Below are positions 33,886-38,510 of a DNA stretch of 38,510 nucleotides, piece by piece; the stretch's first letter is position 1; the number at the start of each line of letters is the position of its first letter. The DNA comes from Rhizopus sp. PT2906 (Eukaryota > Mucoromycota > Mucoromycetes > Mucorales > Rhizopodaceae): the NCBI GenBank assembly GCA_025529335.1, contig JAMYHX010000417.1, forward strand, positions 1 to 38,510. The letters are read 5' to 3'. The notes below the pieces were generated by a model. It did no database searches and was not told the DNA's origin. It saw nothing but the letters and a program-made list of their open reading frames with translations. The translations under genes were made by a program, and so were the position numbers.

Positions 33886-34556
33886 TAAAGTGTTTGAAAC
33901 AGAGAAGATCAGGAGAACGTTAAAGAAAGATATAAACCTGTGCGGCTTAGAAGACCGTGACTGTATTTTTCCACAATTGCCTTTTTTGGACAGTTGTAAT
34001 TTATCGATGCGGACAAGTTTAGACGCAGATTGTACCTCTTGTCAATGTATACCTATTTTTCAAACTCCTTGTACTTGTCAATTTCATTATACCTCTGTTA
34101 TCAAAGTGAGCCTTTTTATACGAGACAAGGAGGGATGACGCGCAATATTGGCCTGAGCTTATTTGCTCCAATCTATTTTTTTAAATGTATGGCCCAAGGT
34201 TTTAGCCGTGCCCTGTCTGTTCTCGGTCTGCTTCTAATCACAGGATGGTATTACTGCCCTGCATAAATTTAGCATGAATGTACACTTTTATATTTATTCA
34301 CCACATAGAAATATATAATGTGAATTAAGATGATTTGAGATTTGGCCTAATCATTAACCGTTACATGCTGTTCTTTCTCAGTTTGATATATACACAAGAC
34401 CTGTGTTCCCAAATTTCAAACTTTGTAATACATGTTCGATAGCAATTAGAATAAGCTTCTTTATCTTCTAAAGTTCACTCTGGGCAATCCCAAAACAGAA
34501 AGTTTATATAGTAAGCTTTTTCTCTTTTTTTTTTTTTCAGTTCGATTTTATAAACC
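33886..34556. other. Intergenic region between HAS1 and the methyltransferase pair
   Basis: Holds the HAS1 promoter (minus) and the upstream region of the first methyltransferase copy (plus). A plus-strand frame of 91 codons at 33863-34138 is open and Cys-rich, but it overlaps the HAS1 start codon on the other strand, has no family resemblance and no Kozak-like context, so I do not call it. A CT/T-rich tract at 34519-34540 sits just before the copy-1 ATG, similar to 5' leader tracts elsewhere in the window. Confidence 0.5.
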
Positions 34557-35845
34557 ATGGGAAATTATACTTCGATCTTACAGAAAGCTAAAGATGTAAA
34601 TAATAGAGATATTTAAGCTCAAGATACTTTCCGCAAGACAATGGTTGAATATCAAGATAGTACAGTTGTAGTCGAGACCACAACTGCTTTCAATACAAAG
34701 CGAGAATTTCATAATGATGAAACATCTACTTATTGGCTACCAAAGGATGATGGAGAGCAAAAGAGACTTACAGGGGTACAGACAGAGTATTCATGGAAAA
34801 AAATCACTAATCATTCTGAATAGCAACATTTTATATTCAAGAAACTCTTTGGAGGGTAATGACGCCCTTTTTACTTTCTGTTATAATTACTGTTTTTTTT
34901 TTTAAGAAACGTGCTATCTAGCGTAAGTGAAGTTCTGGACTTTGAAAAGGGGGTCACCATTCTTGATGCGGAATGTGGTTCCGACGTATGGGTTATGGTA
35001 AGTGACAGCTCAGAGCGATGAGTTATTGTTCATCGTCATTTTCTTTCAATAGGACATGATTCATGATCATCCCAACTGCACCTACTATGGCTGTGATATT
35101 GCCGATACAGTAAACAAAAAGGCATATTACAAGCAAGTCGCTTTTACTCGTGCAAATGTGACCAAAGACTTCCATACGAGGACAACGCTTTCGATTTTGT
35201 TCATATGCGACTGTTTATTGCCGCCCTTCGTGAAGACGAGTGGCCAGCAGCCATTAATGAAGTGCTGAGAGTCGCTAAGCCAGGAGGCATGATACAATTA
35301 ATGGAGTATGTCTCCAAGGTAAGCATTGGCGAATCAGTGGTTGTCATAGAGATAAATTTTCTCTTTATATAGCAACCAAAAGACACATCTTGCTTAAATT
35401 ATAAAGTAATCATAGCCTGTAAGTTTTAATGTCTACTTTTTACAAAAGAACTCGAGTTGATGTCCTTTTTGTCTGTATCAGTTAGGGATATCTGCACTTC
35501 AATAGGACAAAATTCCGATATAGGAGCCGATTTGGAACACATGCTGTCGATACACAGCAATCTGAGAATCGTTCAATCTGATTTTAGAGAATTTGATATG
35601 AGTAAGCAAAAAAATAGATATTCAAAAGCAATGATTAATCCAATGTAGGCTCTAGCATTCTTACAGCAAAGAGATTTATTTGGGATGCCTTACAAGGGTT
35701 GAAAAACATGCAATATGTAATTGGCCCAATGTTAGAGATAGCCACAGATAAAGAATATGCAGACTTTCTATATGAATACGAGCGTATCTTGAAAACAAAA
35801 GAAACATTGATTAGCTTTAACTCTGTTGCGGTTCAAAAGCTTTAG
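34557..35845 (+). pseudogene. SAM-dependent methyltransferase, tandem copy 1 (inactivated)
   Basis: Seven exons correspond one to one with copy 2: 34557-34775, 34824-34855, 34907-34997, 35053-35318, 35373-35418, 35482-35601, 35649-35845. All have the same length as in copy 2 except exon 4 (266 instead of 270 nt). Lesions: an in-frame TAA at 34614-34616 after 19 codons; a Gly-to-Glu change in the SAM-binding motif I (ILDAECGS instead of ILDAGCGS); and in exon 4 loss of one codon (LREDEW for LREEDEW) plus a one-base deletion near 35163-35167 that shifts the frame before RLPYED. The last exon (SILTAKRFIWDALQGL to SVAVQKL) is still well kept, so decay is recent. A downstream ATG at 34641 could bypass the first stop but not the frameshift. 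Confidence 0.85.
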
Positions 35846-36284
35846 CTAACTAGAAGCTGTTTGATTAATAAAAGTGTTGCCTTTGAAATGCTCTTCGTAT
35901 AACACATGCTTTGTATTCTCTTCTTCAGACCCAATTACAGTCTTTATTGGATAGTTAACGCCATGTCTTATCTAGCATAAAGATGTACACCTTGAGTTCC
36001 TGCCAAGTTGGCAATAATATGAACACCTTGATTGGAAGCAGCGTCAATGATTTAAACACTAACGTCCCTAGTTAAACGCACTACTCTTGATCCCTTCTCT
36101 AGCTTATTTATATGTGCGTCCTTATAATGTTTTGTATTACGCATTGGGTAATACTTGAGCTTGTTTAAATATATTTGTGGAATCAAATGCTTTTTTGTTT
36201 GGTTTATCTGATACTTTTGTATTATCCAAAACAAGAAGCCTTGCACCGTAAGTTCTTTTTCTTTTTAACTTTACTTGACAAACT
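35846..36284 (-). other. Spacer between the methyltransferase copies with an unidentified minus-strand coding relic
   Basis: This 439-bp spacer separates the tandem copies. On the minus strand two neighbouring frames read like a broken protein: ARLLVLDNTKVSDKPNKK (about 36247-36194), then in another frame HYKDAHINKLEKGSRVVRLT (about 36132-36073), a stop, then IIDAASNQGVHIIANLAGTQ and GVHLYAR (about 36050-35975). The composition suggests a Rossmann-like enzyme fragment, but I cannot name it. The plus-strand promoter of copy 2 must lie in the same stretch. Confidence 0.35.
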
Positions 36285-37604
36285 ATGGGTAGTTGTCTAT
36301 CAATTTTATATAAAACTAAAAGTATAAACCGCAGAAAAATTAAAGATCGTAATATATTGAGCAATACAATGGCTGGACATCAAGACCAAACTCTAGTTGC
36401 AAACAACCTTACAAATCTCAATACGAAGCGAGAATTTCATAATAAAAAACAAACCACGTACTGGTTACCGAAGGATGATGAAGAGCAAAGGAGACTTACC
36501 GGAGTATGATCAGACACTTTATTATGTAAATATCATTGTAACCATCCTGAATAGCAACACTTTGCTATAAAGAATCTCTATGAAGGGTAACATTTTACGC
36601 TTATTTTAGATCAAGTTGCTTACCCCCCTTTTTTTTGCTCATAAAGAAATGTATTGCCCAGCATAACAGAAGCTCTAGATTTTGAAAAGGGAATAAATAT
36701 TCTCGATGCAGGATGTGGTTCTGCTGCTTGGATTATGGTAAAATTACGTCGAATTTCTTCCAAGCAATGTACATTTTGGAACTCATTATTCTTTTATGTG
36801 ATAGGATATGGTACAAGAATATCCTAATTGTACCTATCATGGCTGCGATATTGATGACAATACCTACAAGAATATTGATGTAAAGCAGTTTATCTTTAGC
36901 ATTGGAGACATAACCCAGAGGCTTCCATATGAGGATAGCACTTTTGACTTTGTCCATATGCGATTCTTTATTGCCGCTCTTCGTGAAGAAGACGAATGGC
37001 CAGCAGCCATAAATGAAGCGATTCGAGTTACTAAGCCTGGTGGAATGATACAGATGACAGAATTTAATTTACAGGTAAACTTGTTCATAGACTACCATAG
37101 TATGTACAGCATTGACAGTTACGCATGTTTAGTTGCCTGCAGATCCATCCAACTTGTTTTATAAAACTATGTCAGCTTGTGAGTTTAATACCTATTGCTT
37201 GAAATAGTTAAATTAATTTATTTGCTTATATTAGGTATAGACTTGTCAAAGTCTAAAGGACAGAACCCACACATTGGAGCTGAATTGGAGAAAATGCTTT
37301 CAAGATACAGTAATATAAAAATTGTTCAGTCTGATAGTAGATCTTGTGATATGAGTAAGTATACAAGTCAATCTGGGAAGAAACAATGAGTAGCTAAGCT
37401 AGTTTAGGTTCTGGTACACTTACAGCAAAGATGTTTATCTGGGATTGTTTGGAAGGAATAAAAGGTGTTCAGCCTGTAATAGGTCCAAAGTTAGGAATTA
37501 ATACAATGGACGAATTGGATGACTTTATAGTAAAATACAAGCATGATTTGGAAACAAAAGAAAGCACATTTTACTTAAACTCTGTTGCCGTTCAAAAACT
37601 TTAA
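36285..37604 (+). CDS. SAM-dependent methyltransferase, tandem copy 2 (intact)
   Basis: Seven exons: 36285-36503, 36555-36586, 36647-36737, 36805-37074, 37133-37178, 37235-37354, 37408-37604, giving 324 aa. Class I methyltransferase features: motif I ILDAGCGSAAW (residues about 102-112), an acidic end of the second strand (YHGCDIDD), the motif LPYEDSTFDFVHMRFFIAAL, and VTKPGGMIQMTEF, the post-catalytic strand of the UbiE/type-11 group. The C-terminal part (LTAKMFIWDCLEGIKGVQPV, NSVAVQKL) is shared with copy 1. The N-terminal leader TKREFHNKKQTTYWLPKDDE precedes the fold. The acceptor at 37132 rather than 37142 was chosen because it keeps the frame matching copy 1. The methyl acceptor cannot be told: in this superfamily it may be a small molecule, lipid or protein. 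It arose by tandem duplication with the neighbouring pseudogene. Confidence 0.9.
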
Positions 37605-38267
37605 ATAACACCGTAATAAATCGTCATATATACACTAAGCTTTTCAGAGTGTGTTGATACCAATCAAGTGTGTACTTCTAAGCTTATCTAGGCCTCTTCA
37701 TTATTCCCCCCAAAAAACTCCTCTTAGCGTGTAATTTGCACAATAAAAGTATGACGAAATACATTGCGTTGTTATGCAGTCTGAATTTATTCGACTGCGT
37801 GAATTAACTGATATTATAGTTTATGATAAGCACCGGATAAACCATTTAGAAGTAGGCGCAGCAACGCGTTTCCCATCCATAATTTGATATATCATCTTTA
37901 TGAACAGAGCCCACGAACAAAAAGGAAGAGAGACAACCGAATCACAAGATAACAATTGTGGCGTGGTTAAAACTAAATGTCCCCTCTTCTTCTTCTTTTG
38001 GATCGCTGTATCTATACTTTGATAAAGTCAAAAATGAAGAGAAAAAGACTGCGTAATTATTTTCACTCATATGCAACTTTTTGTCGCGCAGCCGTTGCTT
38101 TTTACGAATAAAAAAAAAGTAACCCCATAACGTGCAGTTTCCTGTAAGACTAATTTTTGAATCTCAGCCTACCCGGCGCCCCCCTATGATTCAAATAAAA
38201 GGATTACTCTTCCCACCTGCTTGTTTAATCCACCACCAAACACACACACAACTCTTAGAAGTTCAAA
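37605..38267 (+). promoter_or_regulatory. Upstream region of the elongation factor 2 gene
   Basis: No gene is supported. Close to the eEF2 start, 38195-38203 reads AATAAAAGG, a plausible TATA element, about 30 bp before CT-rich sequence and some 70 bp before the ATG. A CA-repeat (CACACACACAC) and the context GTTCAAAATGG lead into the start codon. A minus-strand frame at 38423-38184 overlaps the eEF2 introns and is not called. Confidence 0.5.
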
Positions 38268-38510
38268 ATGGGTATGTTGATAATGAACCCCTTTCGGATG
38301 GATGAATAGAACTATAGATGGATGACTAACTCTTTCTTTTTTGCTTCCTCTCTCTCTCTTCTTTCGGATTGAATTATTATAGTTGTAAGTGCTCCCATTA
38401 TGCAACATCGTCATGATTCTCACACAACTGTATTTTTTAATTAGAATTTCACAATTGACGAAATCCGTCGTTTGATGGACAAGGTTACCAATGTCCGTAA
38501 CATGTCCGTC
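38268..38510 (+). CDS. EFT1: Translation elongation factor 2, 5' end (partial)
   Basis: The last 22 codons of the window read NFTIDEIRRLMDKVTNVRNM followed by SV, the diagnostic N-terminus of eEF2, normally Met-Val then this sequence. The model is exon 1 at 38268-38271 (ATGG), a 111-bp intron (GTATGT to TTATAG, with CTAAC branch-like sequence at 38326-38330), a two-nucleotide exon TT at 38383-38384, a 60-bp intron (GTAAGT to AATTAG), and exon 3 from 38445. This gives ATG-GTT-AAT-TTC. Without the TT the reading frame would be lost after two codons (stop at the fifth). eEF2 is the GTPase that moves the ribosome along mRNA; its G domain lies outside the window. Yeast carries two genes, EFT1/EFT2; the symbol is by family only. 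Confidence 0.92.

Noticed and set aside
33863..34138. A 91-codon Cys-rich plus-strand frame upstream of HAS1.
   Set aside because: Overlaps the HAS1 start on the other strand, no family resemblance, and sits where the HAS1 promoter must be.
37143..37178. Alternative acceptor CTGCAG at 37141-37142 in methyltransferase copy 2.
   Set aside because: It gives a peptide that does not match copy 1; the acceptor ten bases upstream gives a 46-nt exon of exactly the same length and a similar sequence as in copy 1.

Overview
The window is a piece of nuclear genome from a filamentous fungus, most likely an early-diverging Mucoromycota (Mucorales, Rhizopus/Mucor-like). It is AT-rich. Almost every gene is split by many 45-70 bp GT-AG introns, and intergenic spaces are short. 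The gene content is eukaryotic and fungal (Ste12 with a homeodomain plus C2H2 fingers, Noc3, Has1, Trs120, Emc1, eEF2). One mobile-element relic looks like a decayed Tc1/mariner (IS630-type) transposase. Species assignment is inference from these traits, not from a search. All gene models were spliced by hand; exon lengths were checked for frame consistency.

Layout. 1-76: last codons of an unidentified gene. 1016-3049 (-): STE12 transcription factor. 3833-5207 (-): HSL-type alpha/beta-hydrolase. 5353-6468 (-): ankyrin-repeat protein, separated by only 52 bp from a divergent gene at 6521-6928 (+) that resembles the bacterial RNase P protein RnpA. 7047-8744 (+): cytochrome b5/acyl-CoA dehydrogenase fusion. 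8846-12126 (-): EMC1. 12225-13172 (-): F-box protein. 13325-17856 (-): TRS120 (16 exons). 17957-19678 (-): Sec14/CRAL-TRIO protein with C-terminal hydrophobic segments. 19935-22511 (+): NOC3.

22512-30146 is a 7.6 kb gene-poor stretch holding a broken transposase and other coding relics, in sharp contrast to the dense flanks. 30147-32116 (+): COG2. 32195-33885 (-): HAS1 helicase. 34557-35845 (+) and 36285-37604 (+): a tandem pair of SAM-dependent methyltransferase genes with the same exon plan; the first is a pseudogene and the second is intact. 38268 to the end (+): start of the elongation factor 2 gene, whose best model needs a two-nucleotide micro-exon.

Functionally most genes are housekeeping: ER/Golgi membrane traffic and membrane protein insertion (EMC1, TRS120, COG2, Sec14-like), ribosome biogenesis and translation (NOC3, HAS1, eEF2), lipid metabolism (acyl-CoA dehydrogenase, esterase), and signalling (STE12). 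They look like neighbours by chance rather than a pathway cluster. The points most worth a second look are the eEF2 micro-exon, the RnpA-like gene, the methyltransferase pseudogene/gene pair, the in-frame stop in the HAS1 N-terminus, and a possible poison exon in STE12.
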